This document shows, piece after piece, positions 43,954 through 52,998 of a DNA stretch of 64,000 nucleotides. Made by a program: the position numbers and the translations under genes. Location of the stretch: contig JACPIS010000023.1 in the NCBI GenBank assembly GCA_016187925.1, forward strand, positions 107,857 through 171,856, in the 5' to 3' direction. The notes below the pieces were generated by a model, which saw only the letters and a program-made list of their open reading frames with translations, was not told where the DNA came from and did no database searches. Positions within the stretch are counted from its first letter, which is position 1. Every line of letters begins with the position of its first letter. The stretch is from Opitutia bacterium. Its GTDB lineage: Bacteria > Verrucomicrobiota > Verrucomicrobiia > Opitutales > Opitutaceae.

Positions 43954-44733
43954 ATGAGCTCGCATTCGCGTTGGAACAAAAGCCACCTAATCCTCGGAGG
44001 AGTCGCCGCGTGGGGACTTCTCCTTGTCGGTTGCGTCATGGCCGATCGGACCATCGTCGCACCACCGCAGATTGCGGGCGCGACTTACGTCGGCTCGAAG
44101 AAGTGCGCCGAGTGCCATGAGGACGTCACATCCAAGTTTCACGACGCCACGCATGCGAAACTGTTCGCTCCAGGCGGTAACGCCCAGGAGGTCGGTTGCG
44201 AGTCCTGCCACGGCGCTGGCTCGGTCCATGTGAAGGCGGGAGGAGGAGCCGGCACGATCGTCAACCCGGGCGGCTCGCCTGAGACTTGCTTCCAGTGCCA
44301 CCTCGACAAGCGCGGCGAACTCAGCCTGCCGAACGCACATCCCGTGCTTGCGGGCAAGATGAGCTGCTCCGACTGTCATAGCGTCCACACGAGTGACGCG
44401 GTCGCCGAGGGTGGCACGAATTTCGCCGGCATCAATGCCACCTGCCTCAAGTGCCACGTCTCTCAAGGCGGTCCCTACGTGTTCGAACACGAGGCTTCCC
44501 GCGAGGGTTGTGTCACCTGCCACAACCCGCACGGTTCGCTCAACGCGAAGATGCTCAAGGCGCGCAATGCGAACTTGTGTCTCCAGTGCCACTTCCAGCA
44601 ACAGACCTCTCCGGGCGTCATCCTGATTGGCGGACGCGACCACTCGTCATTCCTCACCCGTGGCACATGCTGGTCCGCCGGCTGCCACGAGGCGATTCAC
44701 GGTTCCCATGTCAACTCTTCGCTCCGTTTTTAA
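43954..44733 (+). CDS. Octahaem cytochrome c lipoprotein (DmsE/MtrA-like)
   Basis: A 259-residue protein with a lipoprotein signal ending LLLVGC (Cys27), so membrane-anchored outside the cytoplasm. It has seven CxxCH sites (CAECH, CESCH, CFQCH, CSDCH, CLKCH, CVTCH, CLQCH) and a final CWSAGCH, a CX4CH site. The KKCAECHEDVTSKFHDATHA start is typical of DmsE-family decahaem proteins that plug MtrB-type barrels, although this one has eight sites. An MtrB-like gene follows 25 bp later. Confidence 0.85.
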   Translation: MSSHSRWNKSHLILGGVAAWGLLLVGCVMADRTIVAPPQIAGATYVGSKKCAECHEDVTSKFHDATHAKLFAPGGNAQEVGCESCHGAGSVHVKAGGGAGTIVNPGGSPETCFQCHLDKRGELSLPNAHPVLAGKMSCSDCHSVHTSDAVAEGGTNFAGINATCLKCHVSQGGPYVFEHEASREGCVTCHNPHGSLNAKMLKARNANLCLQCHFQQQTSPGVILIGGRDHSSFLTRGTCWSAGCHEAIHGSHVNSSLRF

Positions 44734-44758
44734 CCGCACCTCCAACTAGGACAAAGCG

Positions 44759-46861
44759 ATGAACACATTTCTTACATCATCCACCATTCGTCGGTCCGTC
44801 GTGCTGGTCGGCGCGGGCCTCTGCGGTGTCGCCGGTTTGCTGGCGGCCGCCCCGAAAGAAGCTCCTCTCGAGAACTACATCGATATCTCCGCCGGCTACA
44901 CATCCGACACCGGCAGCAAGCCCGCCCTCCAGAAGGCTCTCCAGAATAGAGCCGGCGGCTACGGCGGTATCGAGGGGCTTTACTATACCAAAGCCATCAA
45001 CGACGAAACCACATTGGTGATCAAGGGTAAGGCCCTGGCCGGGGCGAACGACTACCTGTTCGATCTCTCCATCATCAAGGAGAACGGTGGCTACGTGAAG
45101 TTCGGCTACCGCGAGTTTCGCGTGTGGTTTGACGGCCTCGGCGGCTATCTCCCGTCGACAGGCTTCATCCGAAAGCTCCACGACGAGGATCTGGCCATTG
45201 ATCGCGGCAACCTCTGGTTCGAGGCTGGTTATAGGGCCGAGGACAAGCCGGCCATTTCCCTGCGATACGATCTCTTTACTCGCAAGGGTACCAAGGACTC
45301 GACGTCCTGGGCTGACACCGGCCTAGCCGTCAACACGTCCAACCTGCGCGGTCTGCTTCCGACCTTCCTGAAGATCGACGAGAAGCGCCACCAGGTGGTC
45401 GCCGATGTCAGCAAGAAGGGCGAGAAGATCGGCTGGGCCCTCGGAGCCCGCGTCGACAAGGGGGAGTACACCAACGGACGCTATGAGCGCCGTCGTGCCG
45501 GTGAAAGCACCACGGATCGCAAGGTCACACACAAGGAAGGGCAGGACTATGATCTCTTCCAAGTCCGAGGTTCCTACGAGAACCAGATTCACGAGAATCT
45601 TCTGATCACGACCGCCGTTGCCCGCACGACGATCGACACCACGCTCAGCGGTAGCCGCATATACGGACAGGATTTCGACCCCGTGTACGACGCGGCCTAC
45701 TTAAACCGCCAGCAGCGTGACGAGGGTTTCTTCGGCCTCCACGGAGAATCCGAGATGAAGCAGATCATCGGCACCATCAGCGCCCGCTACCAACCGAAGG
45801 AAACGGTTGTCATCGTTCCCAGCTTCCGCTTCGAGCAGATCGACTGGAGCAACAAGGTCGACTTCGAGGAGACCAACTTTGGTGGCGCTCCGGCCTTTGC
45901 TCCCATCAACGATGAGGTCGAGGCGGACAGCGAGAAGGATTGGAAAGTCTACGCCGAGAGCGTCGATGTCCGCTACACGGGTATCAAGAACGTTTCACTG
46001 AGCTTCAAGGGCGAGTGGACCAAGTCCGAAGGCGACCTGACCGAGGAGCGCATCCTCGAGCCTGGCACCGCCCTGCAAGTCATCTCGATCGACCGCGACA
46101 CGAAGTTCGAGCGCAACACCCAGAAATACGCCGCCACGGCCAATTGGTATGCCAAGCCCGGCTCTACCGTCGCCGTGCAGTATTACTACAAGGTTCGCAC
46201 GAATGATTTCCGATCCGTTCGCGACAACACCGTCAGTACCTCTGATCGCTATCCGGCCTACGTTGCCAATCAGGACTTCGAGACGAACGACTTCAACGTC
46301 CGTTTCAGCACCAAGCTTGGCGCGAACCTGCGTTCGGTCACCCGCTACGACTACCAGAAATCGACGATCACCACCCAGGACGTGGGCCTTTTGATGGCCG
46401 AGAGCGCAAACATGACCAGTCACATCTTCGCGGAGACCCTGACGTGGAATCCTTCCAACCGCTGGTATGTGCAGGGCGGTGTCAACTTGGTTTGGGACAC
46501 CCTGACCACTCCGGCGGTGAAGGTTACCGGTGGTGCTGTCAATCTCGTCAAGAACAGCGATGCCAACTACACGAGCCTCAACCTCGGCAGCGGCTACGCC
46601 GTCGACGATCAGAGCGACCTCTTTGTGGATTACAGCCTCACGCAGTCGAAGGACAGCTTCGTCGACAATTCGAACCGCACCGTGGCCTTCGGCTCCGATA
46701 TCAAGGTCCAGCAGGCGACCGTGACGTGGAACCGCCGGATCGATTACCGCACCTCGATCAGCCTCAAGTATGGCTACGCGAAAAGCGACAATGCCGTCTC
46801 CGGCGGCTACGCCGACTTCGAGGCACACATGATCTATGGTAAGGTTCAGTATCGCTTCTGA
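44759..46861 (+). CDS. MtrB/PioB-like outer-membrane beta-barrel
   Basis: A 700-residue protein with an N-terminal signal and many alternating amphipathic strands, ending VQYRF with a C-terminal aromatic residue as in outer-membrane barrels. ENYIDISAGYTSDTGSKPAL and the WNRRIDYRTSISLKYGYAKS-type repeats recall decahaem-associated MtrB porins. It has no cysteines outside the signal region, whereas Shewanella MtrB has a CxxC. Pairing with the octahaem gene supports a trans-outer-membrane electron conduit; the assignment rests on context and architecture. Confidence 0.72.
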   Translation: MNTFLTSSTIRRSVVLVGAGLCGVAGLLAAAPKEAPLENYIDISAGYTSDTGSKPALQKALQNRAGGYGGIEGLYYTKAINDETTLVIKGKALAGANDYLFDLSIIKENGGYVKFGYREFRVWFDGLGGYLPSTGFIRKLHDEDLAIDRGNLWFEAGYRAEDKPAISLRYDLFTRKGTKDSTSWADTGLAVNTSNLRGLLPTFLKIDEKRHQVVADVSKKGEKIGWALGARVDKGEYTNGRYERRRAGESTTDRKVTHKEGQDYDLFQVRGSYENQIHENLLITTAVARTTIDTTLSGSRIYGQDFDPVYDAAYLNRQQRDEGFFGLHGESEMKQIIGTISARYQPKETVVIVPSFRFEQIDWSNKVDFEETNFGGAPAFAPINDEVEADSEKDWKVYAESVDVRYTGIKNVSLSFKGEWTKSEGDLTEERILEPGTALQVISIDRDTKFERNTQKYAATANWYAKPGSTVAVQYYYKVRTNDFRSVRDNTVSTSDRYPAYVANQDFETNDFNVRFSTKLGANLRSVTRYDYQKSTITTQDVGLLMAESANMTSHIFAETLTWNPSNRWYVQGGVNLVWDTLTTPAVKVTGGAVNLVKNSDANYTSLNLGSGYAVDDQSDLFVDYSLTQSKDSFVDNSNRTVAFGSDIKVQQATVTWNRRIDYRTSISLKYGYAKSDNAVSGGYADFEAHMIYGKVQYRF

Positions 46862-46897
46862 GCCGGGTTAATCCTAGATAGAGACCCTATCCTTCCA

Positions 46898-47233
46898 ATG
46901 AAAATTACCACCAAGATTGCTGCTGCCGCGCTCGCGCTGGCCTTCACGGCGGGCATGTCCTATGCCGCCACCGCTGCGGAAAACTGGGAAAACAGCTGCG
47001 CCTCCTGCCACGGCGCGGATGGCAAGGCCCAGGGCAAGCAGGGCAGGAAGCTCAAGATCCGCGACTACACCGACGCCAAGGTGCAGGCCGAACTCAAGGA
47101 CGAGGAGATGGTCAAGGCGATCCTCGACGGCGTGAAAGTCGACGGCAAGGAGCGCATGAAGGCGTTCGGCGAGGAGTACTCCGAGGCGGAAGCCAAGGAT
47201 CTCGTCGCTTACATCCGCGGGCTCAAGGCCTGA
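46898..47233 (+). CDS. Monohaem periplasmic cytochrome c
   Basis: A 111-residue class I cytochrome c with a signal peptide (about 1-27) and one haem site CASCHGADG at 34-42. ERMKAFG offers the Met axial ligand. It is clearly paralogous to the gene at 54647-54976 (shared WENxCxSCHGADG and KLKI). A soluble electron shuttle between membrane complexes is likely. Confidence 0.9.
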   Translation: MKITTKIAAAALALAFTAGMSYAATAAENWENSCASCHGADGKAQGKQGRKLKIRDYTDAKVQAELKDEEMVKAILDGVKVDGKERMKAFGEEYSEAEAKDLVAYIRGLKA

Positions 47234-47234
47234 C

Positions 47235-47291
47235 GCCGCGCCCCTGCGGCTTTTCGAGCCGGCGCGAGCGCATCCCCGCTCCGCCGGCTTT
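47235..47291 (+). terminator. Weak hairpins after the monohaem cytochrome gene
   Basis: GCCGC-gcccct-GCGGC followed by TTTT (47235-47254), then AGCCGGCG...CGCCGGCT with TTTG (47257-47291). Possibly partial termination before the NapC-like gene. Confidence 0.45.
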
Positions 47292-47328
47292 GTATTGAGC
47301 CACTCCTCATCTCCGACCTGCCCCCGCC

Positions 47329-48834
47329 ATGACGGAACCGCATTCGCACCCGCACCACCATGCGCCGCCCCTGAAGCCGCGCTCCAATTTCAACAACTGG
47401 ATCAGCGCCTCCGGCGCGGTCCTCGCGGTCGGCGCGCTTTTCTCGTTCGCGCTGCTCGTGTGGATGGATTTCACCGAGGGGGACAAGAATCCCTACCTCG
47501 GCATCTTCACCTACATCGTCGCGCCCGGCTTCCTGATTTCCGGCATCGTCATCGCGTTCTTCGGCGCCTGGGCGCAGCGCCGCTGGGCGCTCAAGCACGC
47601 GGCCACCATGCCGGACAAATGGCGGCTGGATTTCTCCAACCCCGCGCAGCGCCATGTCCTGATCCTCTTCGGCTCCGGCGGCGTGGTGTTCCTCCTGCTC
47701 AGCGCCTTCGGCAGCTACCAGACCTACCATTACGCGGAGTCCACGCAGTTCTGCGGCCAGGTCTGCCACAGCGCGATGAACCCCGAGTTCAGCACCTACC
47801 AGCGCGGCGCTCACGCCCGCGTCGATTGTGTGGATTGCCACGTCGGCTCCGGCGCCACCGCCTTCATCAAGGCCAAGATCAACGGCACCCACCAGCTCAT
47901 CGCCTACACGCTCGACAACTACAGCCGCCCCATCGACACGCCGGTCAAGAGCCTCCGCCCTGCGCGCGAGACCTGCGAGAAGTGCCACTGGCCCGAAAAA
48001 TTCCACGGCAACATCGACATGACGTTCGACCATTACCTGTCGGACAAGAAGAACACCGCCGTCAGTGTCCGCCTGCTCATGCACGTGAACTCCGGCCGCC
48101 CCGGCAGCCCGCTCGCCGGCATCCACTGGCACGTCAATCCCGACACGAAGGTCGAGTATTACGCCGCCGACGAGGACCGGCAGGACATCGTCTGGATGCG
48201 CGTCACGACCAAGAAGGGCGGCAGCTCCCGCATCTACCGCAACGAGGAGTTCAAGGGCGAGCCGCCGGCCGCCGCCATCCGCGAGATGGATTGCATCGAC
48301 TGCCACAACCGCCCCGCGCACGTCTTCCCGGCGGTCAACGAGGCCGTGGAGAAGTCGATGGCCCTCGGCACGCTCAGCACCAAGCTCCCCAACATCAAGC
48401 GCGTCGCCGTGCAGGCCATGCTCCAGAAGGACATCACCACCTCCGCGCAGGCCCAGCAGAAGATCGCCGAATTTCTCGGCGCCAAATACAAGGACAACGA
48501 GGAACTCCCGGCCACCGTCGCCGAGGTGCAGCGCATCTACGCCGCGAGCATCTTCCCCGAGCGCAAGGCCGACTGGCGCATCTACCCGAACAACATCGGC
48601 CACAAGGACTGGCCGGGCTGCTTCCGCTGCCATGACGACAAGCACAAGACCGCCGCCGGCGAGACCGTCCGCGCCAGCGACTGCACCTCGTGCCACTCGA
48701 TCATCGCGCAGGGCAAGGCGGCCGAGCTCGCGACCATTTCCGCCAGCGGCATGGAGTTCAAGCACCCCGGCGGCGAGTACGACGAGGAGCTCAAGTGCGC
48801 CGACTGCCACAACGGCGGCATCCAGGGCAAATAG
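47329..48834 (+). CDS. NapC/NirT-like membrane multihaem cytochrome, seven haems
   Basis: A 501-residue protein with a His-rich N-terminus, three hydrophobic helices (about 25-47, 58-80, 105-128) and a long periplasmic domain. Haem sites: CGQVCHSAM (a CX3CH version of the NapC/NrfH CHxM site), then CVDCH, CEKCH, CIDCH, CFRCH, CTSCH and CADCH. Such proteins oxidise quinol and feed periplasmic cytochromes. It could supply the octahaem/MtrB conduit encoded just upstream. Confidence 0.85.
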   Translation: MTEPHSHPHHHAPPLKPRSNFNNWISASGAVLAVGALFSFALLVWMDFTEGDKNPYLGIFTYIVAPGFLISGIVIAFFGAWAQRRWALKHAATMPDKWRLDFSNPAQRHVLILFGSGGVVFLLLSAFGSYQTYHYAESTQFCGQVCHSAMNPEFSTYQRGAHARVDCVDCHVGSGATAFIKAKINGTHQLIAYTLDNYSRPIDTPVKSLRPARETCEKCHWPEKFHGNIDMTFDHYLSDKKNTAVSVRLLMHVNSGRPGSPLAGIHWHVNPDTKVEYYAADEDRQDIVWMRVTTKKGGSSRIYRNEEFKGEPPAAAIREMDCIDCHNRPAHVFPAVNEAVEKSMALGTLSTKLPNIKRVAVQAMLQKDITTSAQAQQKIAEFLGAKYKDNEELPATVAEVQRIYAASIFPERKADWRIYPNNIGHKDWPGCFRCHDDKHKTAAGETVRASDCTSCHSIIAQGKAAELATISASGMEFKHPGGEYDEELKCADCHNGGIQGK

Positions 48835-48872
48835 TCCCCTTCGCCGGGCCATAGTATTCCCGACCTGATCAC

Positions 48873-48908
48873 GGCGCGGACGCTCCCAGTCCGCGCCGCG
48901 TTTGTTTT
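48873..48908 (+). terminator. Terminator after the NapC-like gene
   Basis: GGCGCGGAC-gctccca-GTCCGCGCC, nine paired bases, followed closely by TTTGTTTT. Confidence 0.85.
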
Positions 48909-48936
48909 CCGGCGTCCGGCCCAAGATACGCCCAAG

Positions 48937-48958
48937 CCTCCGCAAACCCTGCGCAGCG
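48937..48958. promoter_or_regulatory. CCTCCGCAA-type palindromic box
   Basis: CCTCCGCAAACCCTGCGCAG, 41 bp before the next gene, aligns with boxes at 43832 and 55119 (CCTSCGCAA-N4-TGCG). Confidence 0.35.
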
Positions 48959-48998
48959 CAGTTTTTGCTGTTCGGGCATACTCGGGCCACTGGGCAAC

Positions 48999-50735
48999 AT
49001 GAACGCGAATACCCCTCGCTCGCCTCAATCCTCGCCCGTGCCCCGCGAGGATGATGGTGTATTGCCCGCCGCCGCGCCGCCGGAATTCGCTCCAGGCGAT
49101 CCCACCCAGCAAACGCAGCGCTTCCTCGAAGCGCGCCTGACCCGGCTTGAAAACTATCTCGGCTTCCGGCCGCTCGTCGCCACGGATGTCGACGCGATCC
49201 TGAGCGGCACACCGGCACCCAAGGCGCCGTTCGCCGCGCCGGAAGTGGCCGACGAGGGACTGGAGCGGGAAATCGGCGAGTTCTGGCTCGCGCGCGTGGG
49301 CGTGCTGGCGCTCAGCCTCGGCCTGGCCTTTCTCGTGGCGTATCCCTTGGAAGGATTGCCCGCCATCGTGTCGTGCCTGATCGGCTACGCGGCGGCTGCG
49401 GCGTTTTTCACGGCCGCGCACCGCTGGCGGCAAAGCCTGCCCGACACGGCGCGAATCCTCTTCGGCGGCGCGTTGTTCCTGCTCTATTTCGCGACGCTGC
49501 GGCTGCATTTCTTCTCCGCGCGTCCGGTGGTCGCGAGCTTCGGACTCGGGCTGGCGCTCGTGGTGCTGGTGAACGGGATCGAGTTCTACATCGCCGCCCG
49601 GCGGCGCAGCCAGGTCGTGGCCGGGCTGGTGCTCGGTCTCGGCTTCGCCACCGCCGTCGTGGCGGATGCCGCGTGGCTGCAACTCGGGTGCGTCGTCCTG
49701 CTCGCGGCCACGGTCTACGCGCTCGTGCGCCTGCGCGGCTGGCCGTGGCTCGGCCTGGTCGCGATCGCGCTGACCTATCTCTTCCATCTCGACTGGCTGC
49801 TCAATCACCCGCTGCTCGGGCGGGCGATGCACGGAGTCACGGCGCCGCAGGGCAACCTGGTGGCGCTGGCCGCCTACGCGGTGATCTTTGCCGCCCTCGG
49901 TTGCCGGCCGGAGGCGCCGCAGGATCACGTGGCCCTGCGCATCGGCCGGGCGCTGCTGATCAGTGGCGGCACCATGCTCATCGCGCTGATCAACGTGCAG
50001 CTGTTCCATGCCACGCAGCCGCCGTGGGTGGAGACCGCCGTGGCGGGCGCCATGCTGGCCGCGGCCATCGTTTACTGGTGGCATCACCAGAGCATTTTCA
50101 CCACGTCGATCTTCGCCTGTGCGGGTTACCTGATGCTGAGCGTGGCGATCTTCCGGTATTTTCCCGCGCCGGACTTCTACGCTTGGCTGGCCTGGCAGAG
50201 CCTGCTGGTGGCGGTGACGGCGGTCTGGTTCCGCTCGAAGATCGTGATCGTCGCCAATCTGTTCATCTTCGGCGGCATTTACCTCGCGTACCTGTTGCTC
50301 GGCTCGGGTGCGGGTCCGGTCAACCTCAGCTTCGCGGTCGTCGCGCTGCTCACGGCGCGGGTGCTGAACTGGCAGAAGGACCGCCTGAGCCTGCACACGG
50401 AATTCATGCGCAACGTCTATCTGGGCGCGGCGAGCGTCGTCATCCCCTACGGCCTGTACCACACCGTGCCGAAGGGCTGGGTCAGCGTCTCCTGGCTGGT
50501 GACGGCGGGTCTGTATTTCGTCGCCAGCAGCGTGCTGCAGAGCCGCAAATACCGCTGGATGGGCATCGGCACCATTCTGGCGACGATCCTCTACGTATTC
50601 GTCGTCGATCTGGCCCGGTTGCCGCCGGCCTACCGCATCATGTCGTTCCTGGTGCTCGGCGTTGTGCTGCTCGGCATCTCCATCGCCTACACGGTGCAAC
50701 GTCGCAAGGGCAGTACCGCGCCGCTGCAGGAGTAA
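48999..50735 (+). CDS. DUF2339-like polytopic membrane protein
   Basis: A 578-residue protein. A Pro-rich start and a short coiled segment (RFLEARLTRLENYLGF) are followed by WLARVGVLALSLGLAFLVAY and about 14 more hydrophobic helices. The layout resembles DUF2339 membrane proteins, whose function is unknown. The last codon abuts a dispersed repeat at 50735. Confidence 0.7.
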   Translation: MNANTPRSPQSSPVPREDDGVLPAAAPPEFAPGDPTQQTQRFLEARLTRLENYLGFRPLVATDVDAILSGTPAPKAPFAAPEVADEGLEREIGEFWLARVGVLALSLGLAFLVAYPLEGLPAIVSCLIGYAAAAAFFTAAHRWRQSLPDTARILFGGALFLLYFATLRLHFFSARPVVASFGLGLALVVLVNGIEFYIAARRRSQVVAGLVLGLGFATAVVADAAWLQLGCVVLLAATVYALVRLRGWPWLGLVAIALTYLFHLDWLLNHPLLGRAMHGVTAPQGNLVALAAYAVIFAALGCRPEAPQDHVALRIGRALLISGGTMLIALINVQLFHATQPPWVETAVAGAMLAAAIVYWWHHQSIFTTSIFACAGYLMLSVAIFRYFPAPDFYAWLAWQSLLVAVTAVWFRSKIVIVANLFIFGGIYLAYLLLGSGAGPVNLSFAVVALLTARVLNWQKDRLSLHTEFMRNVYLGAASVVIPYGLYHTVPKGWVSVSWLVTAGLYFVASSVLQSRKYRWMGIGTILATILYVFVVDLARLPPAYRIMSFLVLGVVLLGISIAYTVQRRKGSTAPLQE

Positions 50736-50890
50736 TACCAATCGCCCGTTGCATTTGGACTTTGGCGCGGCAGCAGCCGGTAGGGACGGACCGCCGGGCC
50801 GTCCGCGAATGTCCTTACGGCGTGCCCAGCGGTCGCGCCCTACCTCGTCGGACTTGGCCCAATAGTCTATTTCCTACGGGCGTTTGGTAT
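50735..50890. repeat. MITE-like element with 15-bp terminal inverted repeats (copy 2)
   Basis: ATACCAATCGCCCGT at 50735-50749 and ACGGGCGTTTGGTAT at 50876-50890 are inverted at 14 of 15 positions. The interior carries a GGACGGACCGCCGGGCCGTCC hairpin-like sequence and, inverted, the sequence found at 24647-24711. No ORF. The rest of the 427-bp gap to 51162 holds the palindrome at 51001. Confidence 0.75.
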
Positions 50891-51000
50891 AAGCAAGCGC
50901 AGGGTGGAAGATCCGTGGCGCGATGGGAGCCCGCGCCCGGCGAGTCTTCAACAGGCGTGGGATTTCCGGGGCATGGGATCAAACCTGCCCCTGTTTTCAT

Positions 51001-51085
51001 CGCTGTAGGAGCCTGCTGGCAGGCGATTCAGCGCACGATCCGTCGGCGCGCGTTCCCTATCGCCTGCCAGCAGGCTCCTACAGCG
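51001..51085. repeat. REP-like palindrome with 26-bp perfect arms (copy 2)
   Basis: CGCTGTAGGAGCCTGCTGGC plus AGGCGA (51001-51026) is exactly inverted at 51060-51085 around a 33-base loop. Same family as 7284-7331. Confidence 0.85.
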
Positions 51086-51162
51086 TGGCCAAACCGGAGC
51101 GAGCCGAGGCCCGGGGTATCGGGCCCACGGTGAATAAAAGCAGAGAGTCGCCGGTTCCGGTC

Positions 51163-51663
51163 TCAGGTTTCGCAGCCGCAAGCCGGGCCGCAGCTGCTGC
51201 CGACCTCGCGGGTGCCGGGGTCGATGCCGGCGCCGAGGTGGTCCGCCAGATGGCAGAGCGTCTCGTAGTAAAGTTCGCGGTCGAGGCCGAGCGCCGCGGC
51301 GGCGAAGGCCTCGGCATCGTCGGCCGACGCGAATTCGCCGTAGTTCACCACGACGAGCTGGTAGAGCACGAGGTAGGGGACCATGGCCAGTTGCGTCATG
51401 TAGACGGGATGCACGTAGAGGGTGAATCCCTCCTCGGGAGACGCGCCCTTGGGCTCGGGAAATGCAAACTCGCCCGGTTGCAGGCCGGCGGCGTCGAACA
51501 CGAGCGTGCAGGGGTAGCGGACACAGGCGCGGTCCTCGAGGAGGCGCTGGAGTTCGGCCCAGCCGATCTGCGGGCCGTATTTGGCGAAAATCTCCGCGCC
51601 CTTGGCGTCGACGTGGGCGGTGAGGGACTGCTTGGCGTGCTCGGCGGTCAGTTGCGTGGGCAT
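51163..51663 (-). CDS. Hypothetical protein with C-terminal cysteine cluster
   Basis: A 166-residue cytoplasmic-looking protein starting MPTQLTAEHAKQSLTAHVDA. The body is alpha/beta with no known motif; the end SSCGPACGCET has three close cysteines. It is the last gene of the cytochrome-ferredoxin-NrfD operon, 18 bp after nrfD, so it may help assemble or regulate that complex. Family not recognised. Confidence 0.7.
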   Translation of the reverse strand: MPTQLTAEHAKQSLTAHVDAKGAEIFAKYGPQIGWAELQRLLEDRACVRYPCTLVFDAAGLQPGEFAFPEPKGASPEEGFTLYVHPVYMTQLAMVPYLVLYQLVVVNYGEFASADDAEAFAAAALGLDRELYYETLCHLADHLGAGIDPGTREVGSSCGPACGCET

Positions 51664-51681
51664 GACGGCGCGGGGTCGAGG

Positions 51682-52962
51682 TTAGTGCGGAGCCGGGACG
51701 GGCTCGGGAGTGTCGTCCTCCTCGGTGTCCGGCTCGGGCAGGTTTTCGTTGGCCTTGGACAGCTTGCCCTGGAGGATCGGCACGGACATGCGGAGGAAGA
51801 TGGTGTAGCAGAGCAGGCCGAACGCCCAGATGCCGAGGCAGACGAGGGTCTCGTTGAGGCTCGGGGTGTATTCGACGAGGGCGCCGAGCGGGGTGGGGAT
51901 GAAGCCTGGGATGACGAGGCCCATGCCCTTCTCGATCCAGATGCCGACGATGCTGAGCACGCAGGCGACGTTGAGGTATTTCAAGCTGCGGCTGACCGGC
52001 AGCGAGAGGATGACCATGGCGATCAGGTTGAACGTGATCGCGGTCCAGATCCACGGCACGAGCGCGTGATGGCCGTGCAGGCCGAAGAAGAGGTATTTCG
52101 CCGAGGCGCCGTGCAGCGTGCCGGAGTAGAATTCCTTGAACACCTCGCAGACGAGCAGGAACACATTGATGATCATCGAAACCTGCACGATGCTGCGCAG
52201 CGTGAGCAGGGCCTTGTCCGTGATGTGATAATGCGTGACGCGGCGGATGATCTGCAGGGCGAGGATGATGATCGCCGGGCCGGCCGTGAAGGCCGAGGCG
52301 AGGAAGCGCGGACCGACGATCGAGGCGTTCCAGAACGGGCGGCCGCCGAGGCCGACGTAGAGGAAGGCGGTGACGGTGTGGATCGAGATGGCCCAGATGA
52401 TGGCGGTGAAGACGAACGGGATGTAGAACCACTTGCCGGGCTTGCGGTCGTTGTAGCGGCAATAGAGCAGGTAGCCGCAGATGTGGACGTTCAGCAGCAG
52501 GTAGCCGTTGAGCACGATGACGTCCCAGCTGAGCATCGAGGCGGGAAAGTTCAGCTGCCCGATGCCGGGGATCAGGTGCCAGAAGCGGTCGGGCCGGCCG
52601 AGGTCGACGGTGACGAATGCGAGACACATGAGGATCGCGGCCACGGCGAGCAGTTCGCCGAAGATCACCAGATCGTGCAGCTCCTCGTTGTCGTAGATGT
52701 AGACGGGGATGACCATCATCACCGCCGCGGCGGCGACACCGACGAGGAAGGTGAAGTTGGCGATGTAGACGCCCCACGAGACCTCGTCGCTCATGCCGGT
52801 GACGATGAGGCCTTCGACGAGCTGCTTGCAGTAGGCGTTGAGACCGAGCAGGCAGAACGCCGTGAGGACGCCCATCCACGTGTAGTAGCGCCAGTCGCCG
52901 ACGAAGGCGATGCGGACGCAGCGCCAGAGGAAGGTGAGATAGTCGCGGGAGGCCTGGATCAT
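51682..52962 (-). CDS. NrfD/PsrC-family membrane quinone-interacting subunit
   Basis: A 426-residue protein with about ten helices. WGVYIANFTFLVGVAAAAVM and LGRPDRFWHL are NrfD/DsrP signatures. Such subunits exchange electrons or protons between quinone and a periplasmic four-cluster ferredoxin, which is encoded directly upstream. The acidic Pro-rich C-terminus is cytoplasmic. No haem ligands are evident. Confidence 0.9.
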   Translation of the reverse strand: MIQASRDYLTFLWRCVRIAFVGDWRYYTWMGVLTAFCLLGLNAYCKQLVEGLIVTGMSDEVSWGVYIANFTFLVGVAAAAVMMVIPVYIYDNEELHDLVIFGELLAVAAILMCLAFVTVDLGRPDRFWHLIPGIGQLNFPASMLSWDVIVLNGYLLLNVHICGYLLYCRYNDRKPGKWFYIPFVFTAIIWAISIHTVTAFLYVGLGGRPFWNASIVGPRFLASAFTAGPAIIILALQIIRRVTHYHITDKALLTLRSIVQVSMIINVFLLVCEVFKEFYSGTLHGASAKYLFFGLHGHHALVPWIWTAITFNLIAMVILSLPVSRSLKYLNVACVLSIVGIWIEKGMGLVIPGFIPTPLGALVEYTPSLNETLVCLGIWAFGLLCYTIFLRMSVPILQGKLSKANENLPEPDTEEDDTPEPVPAPH

Positions 52963-52998
52963 GGGGCGAAGGGGTCGGAAGTTGGCCGGCGGGGTGGC

